Assembly (NCBI RefSeq): GCF_963678635.1
Contig: NC_087070.1
Location: 7,290,539-7,350,538, forward strand
DNA from: Symsagittifera roscoffensis
Taxonomy: Eukaryota > Xenacoelomorpha > Acoela > Convolutidae
Length of the DNA stretch: 60,000 nt
Direction of reading: 5' to 3'
Within the stretch, counting starts at the first letter, position 1. Each line of letters begins with the position of its first letter. Positions 32,401 through 44,337 of the stretch are shown piece after piece. The notes under the pieces were generated by a model that was given only the letters and a program-made list of their open reading frames with translations, was not told where the DNA came from and ran no database searches. The translations under genes were made by a program, and so were the position numbers.

Positions 32401-32929
32401 GTTGGTTCTCAGTTAGTTGGAGAGAACAAGAGGAGACTTATAGAATTCAGACGGGTCCTGAGAGTGACTCGTGAAATTTTTAAAGTGAGTTCTTGACGCG
32501 AGATTTTTAGTGAAGCTTTGTGAAGCAAAGTTGAAGAGTTGTTTAGAATTGTTTGTAAAGTGAACTGCAAGAGTCAGCTTTCCGGAACTTATCGCAGATT
32601 AAACTCATTGATACTTAATAAATTGTATTCAGGCCACTTAGCGGCCCTTATACTCAGCAATTTATATATTTATTTCTGAATTCAATTACTATCCAGTTTC
32701 TTGCGATTCTTTCCGAGGAAAAGAAGAGTCGAGAGCAATTAAATAAAGGGAACACAACCCAGTGTAGTACATCGATCGACCACCAAATTCAACCTTTCAA
32801 CCGAAGGGATTGTCGCCAAATACCGGATCACAGCTCACCCCTTGCTGGTTCTGGTATTTAGAGAGGGACTCAGTGGACAATATAGAAGGGATATACTGGG
32901 TCTAAACAGTCAAATTCCTCATGACGACA
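29431..32929 (+). mobile_element. Gypsy-like 3' fragment, second copy (RNase H, tail, LTR)
   Basis: Near-identical to 20,595-24,149. It keeps the RNase H TGA (29,577-29,579) and has an 18-nt deletion near 29,628. The LTR occupies 30,780-32,929 and lacks about 90 bp present in the other LTRs near 32,045. It ends at the same CCGAC junction with host repeat, so it was copied as a unit and did not insert independently. A C16 run lies at 30,932-30,947. Confidence 0.8.
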
Positions 32930-34003
32930 CCGACGCTGTTTGCGATGTGAGAAAAATCAACTGTTGAAAACGAAACTAGTATCTCTAATGTCTTATAAAC
33001 AACCTGGATTGTTTAATACACAAAAAATTGTAAAAAGCTCATTATGACTTCTATTTTTATTAAAATGTCGAAGCGTTTCGATATATGTGAACTCAGCATA
33101 TATTCAACATGAGGTTTCATATTTTTATATCCTTTAAACACGTGGTTTGCATTTCACAAGTTTATTTTTTACGCAATATCCTATAGAGTCCCAAGTAGTA
33201 AAGGTTGGTGTAGAGATAGAGAGTATCAGCGGTCATCTATAATTTGTGTTAAGTTATACAGTTGCGGTACCATCGGCTACGTATTAAGATTGTCAATTGG
33301 GAACATAATGTCAAAGTATAGAGATAGGTTGTAGGTGTTGCCATGTATCAAGATACGAGGTTTGAGACGGTGAATTTTATATGATGAGTTTTTGCGCCCG
33401 AAATTCTCAAGTATTATGATTGGGAAAAGATTACACTTAATAACATTCGGTTCAGTTATGTATTGAGATTACTTTGATGGTCTTTAAGATTAAGAAGTTA
33501 AAGCCTGTTTTTCAAACGGTTTTGCTGATAATATTTTGCGACGTAATTTACCTATTTAATTGGACCTTGAATGTTGAGAATGGTTACAAAAAAATCAATC
33601 CTGCACTATTTTGAGTTGACTACTTCAAACAATTTAAGTTCATCCTGATAAGAATCATTTGGTTCAATGGATTGGGATTGAATCTTTTTAACTATCACCC
33701 TTATCGAACCTATGTTTAAAACAATCGATTGAGTTTTGACCTATTGGTTATACTCATAGAGTAATTTCAGATAAAGTACACCGTCTGCTCGTCACACTAT
33801 CTTATTTTCGGCCGGTAGATTTGCGTTACTTCTTAGTCTAATACCAATCTTAATCTTACTCTTATATCTCCTAGTCTCAATAGATCTAGTGTACACCGGT
33901 TTATGTGAGTTAGTTCCAGAGTGAGAACAACTGTATTTTAAGCTTAATTCAAATTGCTTTGTTGCTGAAACTACAAGTAGTTTCAGCACTTACAAATAAA
34001 AGG
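32930..34003. repeat. Host repeat unit C with a 280-bp repeat copy
   Basis: Matches 24,150-25,240 and 13,152-14,384 with more substitutions. The 280-bp repeat (33,770-34,003, hairpin 33,962-33,989) joins directly to the reversed 3' end of envelope element copy 3, in the same relative arrangement as at 7.5 kb. Confidence 0.7.
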
Positions 34004-34700
34004 GTTGTTAGTTCGATGGAGTATGATTGGTTAGTATTCAAAATTTTATAAAGATAAAATATCAGAATAATATCCAATAATAAATTCTAGTTTAGATCTG
34101 GTTCCACCCCTCTGGGGCTTACAGAGTTTTAGTTCTTCAGTGTTCTACTGTAGTGGAGGATGGATGAGGGTGTCTCTTTTTAGAAGTTGCGAGCATATTC
34201 TTTTTTCTGATCAGGAAGAAGGATTGTTATCACAATCGTTTCGGGAGATCGTATCATGATTTCTGATCGGTTGTGATGAGTGTTGATTTGGTATTAGAGA
34301 GTAGCAATGCTCCAATCTCGTTTGGATGGGGCATGTAGTTTGACTTTGGATGAAGTGCCTGGTGACTTGGATCTGTACGTGTACTTGAACATCGAGATGG
34401 CCATTGTTCTGATTCAATGAGTTTCCTTTGTTGCGATGCCAAGTCGTACTTCAAATCCTTTGAGTATAGTGACTGTTGCAAGCATGTCGGGTGTGTTTTG
34501 CCATTCCGTAGTTGGAGTTTGATTGGGTTGTCAAGTTCCTTGCTGCTCGTCTTTGGGCTGTATGCAATCTATATACTGCATTGTATTATTTACATATACA
34601 AATCTTTGTTAATTTTGTTTGTAGTTTTGATCTTGTATTAATTTTTTATCGCAAAAGCGTTCTTGTTTGATTCGGTTTTTTTTAAGAGCTACTCACCCTT

Positions 34701-35575
34701 GAGTAATTCTCGTCAAAAATAGAGTGTGCGTTACAAAGCGTGGATGTAGCACGGTGGGTTTGGGCCGGCTATAGAGCATGCTCGGGACGTCCTCTCTGGT
34801 GGTTTAGGCCAGGATTGGAGTATAAACTCATGCTCTCTTTTTTTTGGAGGCTCCTGTTTGTGTTCAACCTTTCGTGCCTTTTTTATTACTGGTTTTTTCT
34901 TTTTTTGTCTTGGTGTGTCCTTTGCTCAAAAATTCAAATCGTTTGTTTTGGGTTTGTTTTTCGACTTTTTTGTGTTTTGTTCTTTTGTGTTCAGACTTGA
35001 AAGTAGCCTTCAAAAGAATAATTTATCCAGTTCTAAGCTGATGTTAACCCGGTTTGGGTACCGTGGGTTTTCTTTTCTAAGTCATGCAGTTAGGTTGTGG
35101 TTTGTGGTGTTTAGGTTGTTTGAGGTTGTGGTTTGATGAGTAACTCTCGTCAAAAATAGAGTGTGGGTCACAAAGCATGGATGTAGCACGGTGGGTTAGG
35201 CCGGCTATAGAGCATGCTCAAGACGTCCTCTCTGGTGGGTTAGGCCAGGAGTGGAGTATAAATTCATGCTCTCTTTTTTTTTGGAGGGTCTTGTTTGTGT
35301 TCAACCTTTCGTGCCTTTTTTATTACTGGTTTTTTCCTTTTTTGTCTTGGTTGTGTCCTTTTCTCAAAAATTCAAATCGTTTGTTTTGGGTTTTTTCTTT
35401 CGACTTTTTTGTGTTTTGTTCTTTTGTGTTCAGACTTGAAAGTAGTCTTCAAAAGAATAATTTATCCAGTTCTAAGCTGGTGTTAATCCGGTTTGGGTAC
35501 CGTGGGTTTTCTTTTCTTAGTCATGCTGTTAGGTTGTGGTTTGTAGTGTTTAGTAAGCTGCGTTGGTTAGCTTGG
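34701..35575. repeat. Tandem duplication, two units of about 437 bp
   Basis: Bases 34,701-35,137 and 35,138-35,575 are near-identical; for example CGTCAAAAATAGAGTG at 34,711 and 35,148. The matching region of copy 1 (about 6300-6750, reversed) is single. The Phe/Leu-rich ORFs inside are antisense to A-rich UTR and are duplicated with it. Confidence 0.8.
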
Positions 35576-36141
35576 ATTAATATATAAAAACTTTCCCTCC
35601 GGGTTAAAGGAAAGTTTGAAATTTGTTAAAACTGGTTAGAGTTGTTATCGGTGAAAGTTAAAACTTAAATTCATTATTTTAAACAATTCTTCGTGGGCGA
35701 GCTGTGTGATTGTGGATAGGATTTTGGGCGAGTGAATGTATAAAACTATGAAGAAGCATCTTTGAAAAGGTTAGTACTACTTTACTTTTATAGGCAACTT
35801 TTATTAATTTACTACTTTGAAATTATTAGTTTTACGGCTTTATTTGGGGGGTTGAAATTATCATTTTATTTTCATTTTAAGAATGTTTACTTCATATGGG
35901 AAAACAGTTTATACATTAATTCATTGCTGTTTTGGGGGTAAATTTTACTGCTTCATTTATCGTAATTGGTTAATAACTTACGATTCTTGAAAAAAATTTC
36001 TGTTTTTATTTCGTTTTTCTTTTTTGTAGATGATTGATGATCCTGTCTGTGAAGACTAAAGAAAAGGAGAAAACGTTTATAAAGACGGGTTAGTTTTGGC
36101 TCTAATTTGTTTGTATAATTTGTTTAATTCATTTTACCTTA

Positions 36142-37902
36142 TTAGTCTGTGAAGAATTTGTGGGGAAAAAAGTCGTGGATGGTATCTGATGATGTTAGTA
36201 ATTTAGCTCTCAAACGATTGATGTATTTAGTTTGAAAAAATGGCCAAAGCGATTGGAGTGCTTTTTTGATTTTGTGCTCCACAGTGCTAGGTGAGAGTTC
36301 ATAAGGTGTAATTTGGATGAGGTTATAAAGTTTATGGTTATATCTGGTGTTATGGGTGAGTTCTAGGATCGGGAATTCGTGTGGGAAGATTAGTGGGTGG
36401 GATTCGTCTACGTTGAAGGTTTTGGTTAAGGGACAGAATATATGCATCTGGGTGATGGGATCATAATTGCGGAGGATGCCTTGTAGGTCAGTATCTTTAA
36501 TAGAATAAGTAAGTTAAGAAAGAATGGTGAGGTATATTTGGAGTTTATGTATTGATATCTGTGGTGAATTTGTCGTGCTGGTGTATTATGAGTGTAATGA
36601 TGTTGGATGAACCTAAAGTAAGTATAAGTGTGTGTCTGGTTAGTTCGTAACATGATGTCGTGTGAGCAGTGCGAATCAAGTTCTTTGGGTGTGAGGAAAT
36701 GAAAGGATAGTGAGAAGTTGTTAAATTTGTTAAAATATGAATCATAAGCTTGAATATCCCGAAGTGCTGCTGAAATGACGTGGTTGTAATTTTAATCTAA
36801 AGTATTGAGGGTGTAAAACATATGGTGTTTTAATGAACAATTTTTCTGTTAGTTTTGGGTTAGCAAATGTATCGTTGTTCAGAAAGGTGTCTTCGTTTGG
36901 TCTTTGGATGTGATGGTCGAAGTGATTAATGGGATATTTGTTAGTTTTGGGTGCGGTGGTTTTGATAAGTGACTGTTTATATCCGATTTGTGTAAATTGT
37001 TTTGGAGTGAGTGCTGTTGTGAAAAGGTAGAGTTGAATGCTGCATTGTTCGTTATCATATGGCGTGTTACATAATGTTAGTGAAAATGGATTAGTGAAGT
37101 AATAAAATGATGTCCATGAAAGTGTTAGGTATAATACGCGCTCATTAACATAATTAGGCTGTTCGTCATTAGGGTCTGAATTAAAGTAGGTATATTTAGG
37201 GAAAAAAGGTAAACATATTTGAAGGTATTCTTTAGTGTTAGTGTGGAGTGTAAGATTAACACATATTGTGGCTGTTCCTGGGTGAAAAGAAAATGAAGTA
37301 TTGGGGAATTTCCTTTTGAAGGTTCGATAGGCTCGTTTTAATATTAATTGAGGATGGATTTGACGAGGTAGTTGGGTTTGGTGAAGGGGTGTAATTTGCA
37401 GAGGAAGTTGGGGATGATGGGTTTGATGTTATTATGGACTGTGAGAGTTGGTGAAGTGTTAGTGTCTGAGGGTGCTGTAATTATTGTTGAAGTGTGATGA
37501 AATTGTCAAGTTCATTGGATATTTGTGCGTTAACAGAGTTGTTGTTGTCTGAAGGTTCACTGGTCAAGGTGGTTATTACATTGGAAATAAAAGATGGAGT
37601 GGAAGGAGGTTCAAATCTTATTTGGGAGTAGAGAGGTTGAAAAGGAGGTTGGAAAAATGTAGATGGGCTGGGTTCGGAGTTGTGAAATTCGTCAGGGGTT
37701 TCAAGATCTGAGTTATTAAATTGGAAAATAGTATTGTATACAGTGGTGTTTGAATTAGTATCTCAATCCATGCCGGATGAAGTATGATCATGAGGTGATT
37801 CAAGTGGGGGAAAAGCAAAAAGTGGTATGACGGGGAGGTTGCTTTGAAGGTTGGCTGTGTAGGAAATTGAGCGATGAACTGATCCAATTTGGCGGCTCAT
37901 CG
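36142..37902 (-). pseudogene. Broken copy of the 597-aa ORF (copy 3)
   Basis: Starts at the conserved ATGA junction near 37,902 and ends at a stop followed by the mini-intron. Open pieces lie at 37,618-37,887, 36,426-36,745 and 36,142-36,447 in different frames, showing several frameshifts. It retains folded-region sequence that copy 2 has lost. Confidence 0.7.
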
Positions 37903-38735
37903 TAGGCTAAAAAGATGGTTGTTCTGAGAATGAAAGTTAGTGGTTTGTGGTTGTTCTATAATTTGCTCCTATGTGTCTTCTATATTAGATTGTTGGTTTA
38001 TTATGTGATGAATTGGGCTTTGTGGGTAATTAAGTCTTGAAGATATGAGGTCTGTCAGGGCTATGTTTCTGAAATTTCGTGGTACTAATGATAAAGGATG
38101 GTAATGAATTAGGCTTTGTAATTGTGGTGCCGTAGGCGTTACATTCGTATTTTTTTGTGAATCGTCATATGTATTCGGTGTTGTTGATAGATTGGTATTG
38201 TATTTCTTTATTTGAGCGTCTAAAAGTATCTTATTAATTGATGTAGAGAATATTTCAAAAAAAACCTACATAAAGTATGCGTGCTACGCTTGCTTCTTTG
38301 TTTACTTGTGTGTGTGTATTGCGCATAAATTGTAGATCCCTTTTAGTAGAGAGAAAAGAAATCCAAGAAAGTTAAACATTGCGTATAACATAGTCAATCT
38401 TTCTAAGATGTAGTAGGGCCATCCTAGGAAGGCAAGAAGTTTGTTTTTCAAATTTACAAAACTAAAAATATTTTTGGTGATATATCTTGTGGTCTGTATT
38501 TTTCGCCATTTAAGTAAAGGTAATCTTTTATATCTTTAAAATATCCGCTGTAGTCTTGTGCGTAGATGTTTGAAAAGCCTGCTGTTTCTGCAAGTTTGCG
38601 TAAGTTTTGATCGATGGATTCTCGTTGTATTGTGTTCAATTTGTGAGTAATTCTTGAAATTGTTGTGTATGTATGTGGTGTTGAATGTCGGATTTAGAGT
38701 ATAGGCCGATCAATTTTAAATATTATTGGTGAATT
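37900..38735 (-). pseudogene. Broken envelope C-terminal fragment (copy 3)
   Basis: Corresponds to about the last 260 residues of the envelope, including the membrane region and tail, with the same frame break as copy 2. Confidence 0.7.
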
Positions 38736-39440
38736 TTTATCAATCTACACGGCGGGGACCTTTATATTGGATACGGATGCGAGCAATACCAGTTTAGGTG
38801 CGGTGCTCTCGATTGTCATCAACGGGGAGGCAAGACCCCTCGTCTATGCCAGCAGGGTGATGTCCAAAACGAAGACGAACGACTCCACGACGAAATGAGA
38901 AGCATTAGCCGTCGTGCAGGCGGTGAAGTGGTTCAAGCCCTATATCTGGGGCGTGAAGTTTGTCCTGCGGACTGACCACTCCAGTCTCCAATGGCTCTTC
39001 AAACAGAAAGAGCCCGATGGGATGACATTCCGAATGCAGCAGCAGCTTCAGGAATTTGACTTCAATGTGGTCCATAGAGCCGGAGCAAAACACGGAAATG
39101 CGGATGGGCTCTCCAGAATGCTAGAAGAGGGGCCCGACTGGATGCCAGGGGAGAAGGAGAAAGCATTCGGATCCTGACCAGAGCCCATTTCCCTCGAGGA
39201 GACCCTACAGGAAGCAAGTCAACACCGAGTGGACCCATTCAACACAAGTCAACACCGGGGCTGGGTTAAATCTGAAAGCGAGGTCCCCAAACAGTGCTGG
39301 CGACCACCCGACGATCAGGTGACAGATGAAGACGGAGGAGGTGACTGGACGGTGCCGCAGCAGGACTACAGGCACCTCGTGGATAGATGGAAATGACAGT
39401 ACAAGACTTGAGCTGAGAGATCGGAAGTGTAAAGTTGCCA
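38736..39440 (+). mobile_element. Gypsy-like RNase H fragment, third copy
   Basis: Matches 20,595-21,400 with an internal deletion near 39,235. It keeps the shared TGA at 38,896-38,898. It sits between two parts of an envelope copy (positions equal to about bases 1913 and 2255 of copy 1), with no LTRs. Confidence 0.75.
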
Positions 39441-40255
39441 GATTGCAGTGGAATGGAAATTTATCGTCTAGTTTTATATGACCTTGGTATCTTTCAAGTT
39501 CGGCTTGAGGTGCTGAGTCTGGAAAAACTTAAAAGTTTATCAATTTTCTAATTGTGCCTCTGTATGATATATTTTTTAATAGTTAAAGTTCGTTTTTACA
39601 ATTGTCAGGTCTGTGATGTAAAAGTCTTTCGATATTATTTTGGTAGAAAGATTCATGATCTAGTCTATTCTTAATTCCATTTGAGACGTGAGAACAATGT
39701 ACTTTCTTTTCGGAAAATGTCGCTGTGAATTTATATCCTGTTAGTGTTGTAGCTCGTGCTTTTGAATTAAGTGTAGCTATTATGTTTGTTGTTTTTATAG
39801 ATTTTGTTCGGATTCGCATTGAGTGACTTGATTTATTGCATATTTACGTAATGTTTTTTGCTCATTTTCTTGACGGTCATAGCGTGTGACTAGTAAATCC
39901 TGGGGTGCTGTTCGGGGGGAAGGATTGTTATGATTGGGTTCCGAGGAATTTAGATAGTGAAGGGTCTGGAAACTTACTATCTTTAGAAGATGCATGTGTA
40001 TGATAGTCCCGAGTATGGATTATAAAAAGTTTTATATCCAATTATCTTTTTTGTGTATCTATCGTATTTGTAGCTGATTTCTGTGGTTATAAATGGGGGA
40101 GGTAAAGATTGAGCTGTTGTATTTAGGGGGCTAGGGGTAAGGGATGGTGATTTATTTTATTTAGTCTTATTTTGATTTCAAATTTTAGTGTCAGATTATC
40201 CTGTGTAAGTATTTGTATGTTATGTTCTTGTATATCTTTGTGGATATCTTGAACC
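39441..40255 (-). mobile_element. Envelope element 5' fragment (envelope N-terminus and end of the ATG-less ORF)
   Basis: Reverse complement of about 1126-1913 of copy 1. The envelope N-terminal part is split in two frames (39,795-39,995 and 39,583-39,819). The tail of the Pro/Ser/Thr-rich frame lies at about 40,000-40,255. Element similarity ends at about 40,255. Confidence 0.65.
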
Positions 40256-40651
40256 GAACCTCAATATCGGTCAGAGGAATTCGTGCATAAAATGTCAGAA
40301 GGCATTTACACAGGAAAACCTGAACGTTTGATCAGCAAAGAGATAATCCGTAAGCATATTAACTTTAAAACAACTTTCGTGAAACTTTGTAAATCAAGAA
40401 ACAAACGGTCAACTGTAAATACTGTTAACGATAGTGTTAGTATTGAAAATTGTACATAGGTGCCGCCGAATTTTTCCTGCGTCAAAGACCATGAAGTTTT
40501 TGGTGTGATCAACGCTTTGAATGAAAACGGTCAGAGTGAAAATGACGATTGTTTTGTCCTCCGCCTAAAAGACTTATACGATAAACACGGACTTGAAATT
40601 TTGCATTTTTTGAACATAGGACTGGGTTTAATATTGTTAGTTGAAAAATGA
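40253..40651 (+). pseudogene. Decayed coding fragment, possibly tetraspanin-like
   Basis: One frame is open for about 130 codons except for a single TAG at 40,457-40,459, and no ATG lies near its beginning. The C-terminal third has a Cys followed by a charged helix and then a short hydrophobic segment (EILHFLNIGLGLILLVEK). That loosely resembles the end of the large loop and fourth membrane segment of tetraspanins; this is a weak visual match. The absence of introns suggests a processed remnant or one exon. It starts where the envelope element ends. Confidence 0.35.
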
Positions 40652-41836
40652 ATTTTGCTTGGAGGAAACAAACCTCTCGAGCACAACTATTCTGTCAGTT
40701 TCAGAAAGCTTTATTTCATTTTTTCTTCGTTAGTAGTTTTCAATTAGACTGTTCTGCTCTAGATAATGAATGAAATAGTACTTCACAAATGATGCGAAAT
40801 ACGCAGATTCAACTTAGTTTGGCGTGCAGTCGATTGAGGTCTGAGCCTATCAATAATTCTTCCATTTAAAGGCTTAAATTTAGAGCGACCAAACTGTCGC
40901 ATTAAAGCTACTGTTAGCTTATGGTTGTTTAACGATCGCTACTTTGCATCTGCAATATACCAACGCATATATTTTTCATCGCAAGTGTTGGGCAGTGTCG
41001 GTACAAAACAGTCAATTACAGATTATTCTGGGAAAATGTGAACACAAACGGAAAATCGATCCAGTTCAAAACAGTTGGATAGACAGTCTCAAGTGATAGA
41101 CATTTTAAAAAGTTGATAGGCCGAGAGTTTTTCTTCGTTTGAAAAACATAAACAACCTAAAAGTGACCGCTGCAGTCGCGCCATCCTTTTGGGGAGGTTG
41201 CCAAGAAAAGGTGAGACGCTTCACCGAAATTAGAGCCATTTATAACGACTTAAAACTGACAGTCAGTTTACTTGTCTTCGACTGTTTCAAATAAATTTAG
41301 AATGTTTTGTACAGGACTGTCTTTTGATCATAATTATGATTTTTTGGACTATTTGTATTGGAATGTTTGGTATATGCAGTGTGTGGCATAGTAATATTTA
41401 GTGTTAAGCTAATACTGTCCGAGTAATGTTTAAATGATGGAAACGGCGCCACCGAACTATAAAAAACATTATAAAACTGTCTCAGCACAATTTATCTAAT
41501 GTACAAAGTGAAATCCTTTGCTCGTCGTAACATAATAACGATAGCAATCTGCTCGCTTCAGTTGAATTTGGAGCAAATTGATTTTCCGCTCGCGCTCAAA
41601 AGGTACGAAAATTATCTCGCGTTAGTGGTCCCAACTCTAATTATACTAGTCAAAGTAGTCACAAAATTACTCCCCCATAACTCTACGATCACAATTACCA
41701 AAGAGCCCCATAACCAATTGATCACCTGTAAATTATCGTATTACAATTGAGTGTCCATCTATCTCCTTCGGATGATATGAAAAGTTCTTTAAAATAGCGC
41801 TTATTTCTTCAGGTACATCAAACATTGAAGAATGGG
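40652..41836. other. Intergenic; no gene seen
   Basis: AT-rich sequence. An 83-codon ORF at 41,499-41,750 has no recognisable domain. Confidence 0.4.
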
Positions 41837-41880
41837 AATATTATGAGAAGTGGGAATGAAGAGACAGCCGCTGTGTGGTT

Positions 41881-41977
41881 TCAAGGGGAGGTGCTTTTGC
41901 AGTACTTATGTTCGTATCCTGGGTCGCATTCGCACTCATCGGTCTTTGGATTGCAATTTCCATTTCCATAGCAGTTA
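41881..41977 (-). CDS. EGF-like terminal exon, possible alternative last exon of the ADAM gene
   Basis: After an acceptor (TTGCTTCAG, AG at 41,979-41,978) the minus strand encodes 32 codons to a TGA at 41,881. Six-cysteine EGF spacing is visible in CYGNGNCNPKTDECECDPGY followed by a final Cys. Membrane ADAMs carry an EGF-like module right after the cysteine-rich domain, and this exon lies 2.4 kb downstream of the ADAM gene's last exon on the same strand. The acceptor phase needs two upstream bases; a weak GTGCCC donor before the exon 8 stop would fit. It could also belong to another gene. Confidence 0.5.
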
Positions 41978-42079
41978 CTGAAGCAATTAATTTATTTGTG
42001 CGGGGCAAACGACCATACAAATTAGGAACATTTCTTTCAGCTTAACGTAATCGACACGACCACAGCTACCCGCATCCAG

Positions 42080-43015
42080 TTTCAAGCGTTAATAATCGAT
42101 TATATTACGATTTTGGTACCAGTCTCACTAAAATTGAGAAACAATCGATTTTAATCAATTAATAATCGATCATAATCACTCTTTTTAAAATCAAATTACA
42201 ATCAATTATAACCAATGATAATCGATTATAATCGATTATTTAATCGTCTATTTTTCGATACAATTATAATCGATTATAATTGATTATAACCCATTATTTT
42301 TTTTCATATTTCTTTTTCATTAGTTTTGCACATCAATCCATTATAATCGATTATAATTGATTATAATCCCTTTTTTTGTCCAATTTTGTCTTCGAAGTTG
42401 CATCTAAATAGCTTATATTTTATGCTTTTTGTGGACATTGGTTTCTATGAAAAATGAGAAAAGTATTTTCAAAGTTTTCCAATTAATACAAAAATATAAG
42501 TTTTTTTTTCATTTCTTCCCCATTAGGGTTGTTTTGTGATGCATATTTTAAGCTTTTTTAAACACCAAAACATCAGCAAATTGATTCAGTCTCATGATTG
42601 ATTCGGAAAATTTATTTTTCATATACCGCGAGAACTTTTCCACTCATATGAAAGGATCTCTATGAAACTTTTCTTTCGTGGTTAAAATTTGTGTTCAGAT
42701 GAACCAAAGTGTTCAAGAGATCTCTCTTTTAGAGATTTTCTTATTGACGCAAAATTAATAACCCATAAGATATAATTCGAATATAGGAAAATTTTGGCAA
42801 AATAAGATATTATAATCGATTATTATCGATTATAATTGATTTTAAGGGTTTTTAGAAAGAACTGTAATCAATTATAATCGGTTATAAAAGATTATAATCT
42901 CTTGGAAAATATCACGATTATAATCAATTATAAATCACTTAAGGACCTAATTTTGGTAATTATAAACAATTATAATTGTCAAAAAATCATCATAATAATC
43001 CGTTATAATCGATTA
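42080..43015. repeat. ATAATCGATTAT-type palindromic AT-rich repeat field
   Basis: Many irregular copies of AATCGATTATAATCGATT variants occur at 42,083-42,360 and again at 42,805-43,015, separated by ordinary AT-rich DNA. A second field lies at 56,975-57,130. Confidence 0.7.
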
Positions 43016-43424
43016 CTTACGCCTAAACTTGGATGCGTGTAGAATAATTTTGAAATCTATTTAAAGTAATGACCATTTCGGTTTTTATGAAACAATAATT
43101 TGATTTGTATGAGCAAATGACCATAAAAAATCGAAAACATTTTTGCTGAGAGCGATTGGAACGGCATTTTCTACAAGAATTTTTTAAACGGTTTAATTGA
43201 TAGCCAAAAAAGTTACAACGAAGATCATTGCCATGACCATATCTAGATGAAAAATTTATTGTAACGAAGTAACCAATGCTCAAGGTATTATTTTTACATG
43301 GTTTTAGGTACCATAAAACAAACGCTAAATTTTGTTCGCACATTAGTTTTGTGTGTAAAATAATTGATAACGAAGCGTATAACGTAAATTTTCTCATCAC
43401 ATTAGTTTTGTCGCGGATTCCGCA

Positions 43425-43800
43425 ACGAGCGAATATAGCTTGTTCTTCCGGATTCCGCTAATGCAAGCGGTTTCACGGGTTCCACTCACAAATTGCGGGT
43501 TCCGCTTACAATATGCGAGTTCCGCTTATAGTTGGGATTCCACGACAGTGTAATTGTCTTTATTCATGTATATATTAATATTTGTTTGTGGATTCCACAA
43601 AATCTTCAAAATTCCGCAAATTTGTTGCTGATTCCGCAAGGTCGTCACGAGAGGATTTGGCACGAGAGAATAAGTGCGCGTGAATCAGAGTTTCCCGCTT
43701 AGTTTACTATTACGAATTGTCACTTGTTATGAATTATCGCCTGTTACGATTTTTTACCCGTTACGAATTCTCGCCTCACAAAATTTAACATAAGACTACA
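43425..43800. repeat. Degenerate short tandem repeats (GGATTCCGC and TTACGAATT types)
   Basis: GATTCCGC/GTTCCGCTTA motifs recur about every 25-30 bp over 43,425-43,640. TTACGAATTnTCGCCTG-type motifs recur about every 20 bp over 43,705-43,790. No coding potential seen. Confidence 0.55.
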
Positions 43801-44337
43801 ATGAGGTTATTAATGAGCAAAACTACATTGTTTTAGAGTTAATGGCGCAAGTCACCAGGAAATGACTCGAAAAAAATAAGGCCTTTGATTGCAGTACATC
43901 GTACCAAGTGTAGTTTTATTTTTATCTCAAAAGACAAAATACTCAGATTTGAGACTATACTTTTCAGGCATCCGGAATTATAAAAAAATCTAGGCAACCG
44001 TGCTAGATCATGAATTTAAAAGACGTTATCAACCAAAAGGTTAGGCTGTTTAGTTAGTTACTAATGTTCCCATAAACTATCAGTTGGAGGTAAAAACCAG
44101 AAGTGTGAAAAAAGTCCAGACACTTAATATGCCATTTTTAAATGCAAAAAGAAACCTTTTTCAGTTTAATTATTAATGCTTTTTCAAACTACACTTTTCT
44201 CGCATATTTCTTTAGTAGCGAAGATTAAACAAAACTAATTAAAAGTTTACAGCCCCCCCCCGAATTTAGACTTTTTAGTTGTCTCTAATATGCTGGGAGG
44301 GCTGCTACCAGGTTGAGTCATTTCAGATGGCTACTAA

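Larger units (their letters stand above)
34004..38735 (-). mobile_element. Envelope element copy 3, broken
   Basis: Minus-strand copy covering the full 3' region, the second ORF and the last part of the envelope. It abuts a gypsy fragment at 38,736 through the same TATCAATCTACACGG junction seen at 29,418. Compared with copy 2 it lacks about 0.9 kb of envelope but keeps the whole 3' region. Confidence 0.7.

Noticed and set aside
34740-35587. Phe/Leu-rich overlapping ORFs that look like membrane proteins
   Set aside because: They are antisense to A-rich UTR of the envelope element and doubled by a tandem duplication; composition explains the hydrophobicity.
41499-41750. 83-codon plus ORF
   Set aside because: No domain, signal peptide or splice context; length is within chance for this window.
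42080-43015. CRISPR-like array
   Set aside because: Short, irregular, self-complementary motifs without uniform repeats or spacers, in a eukaryotic genome.
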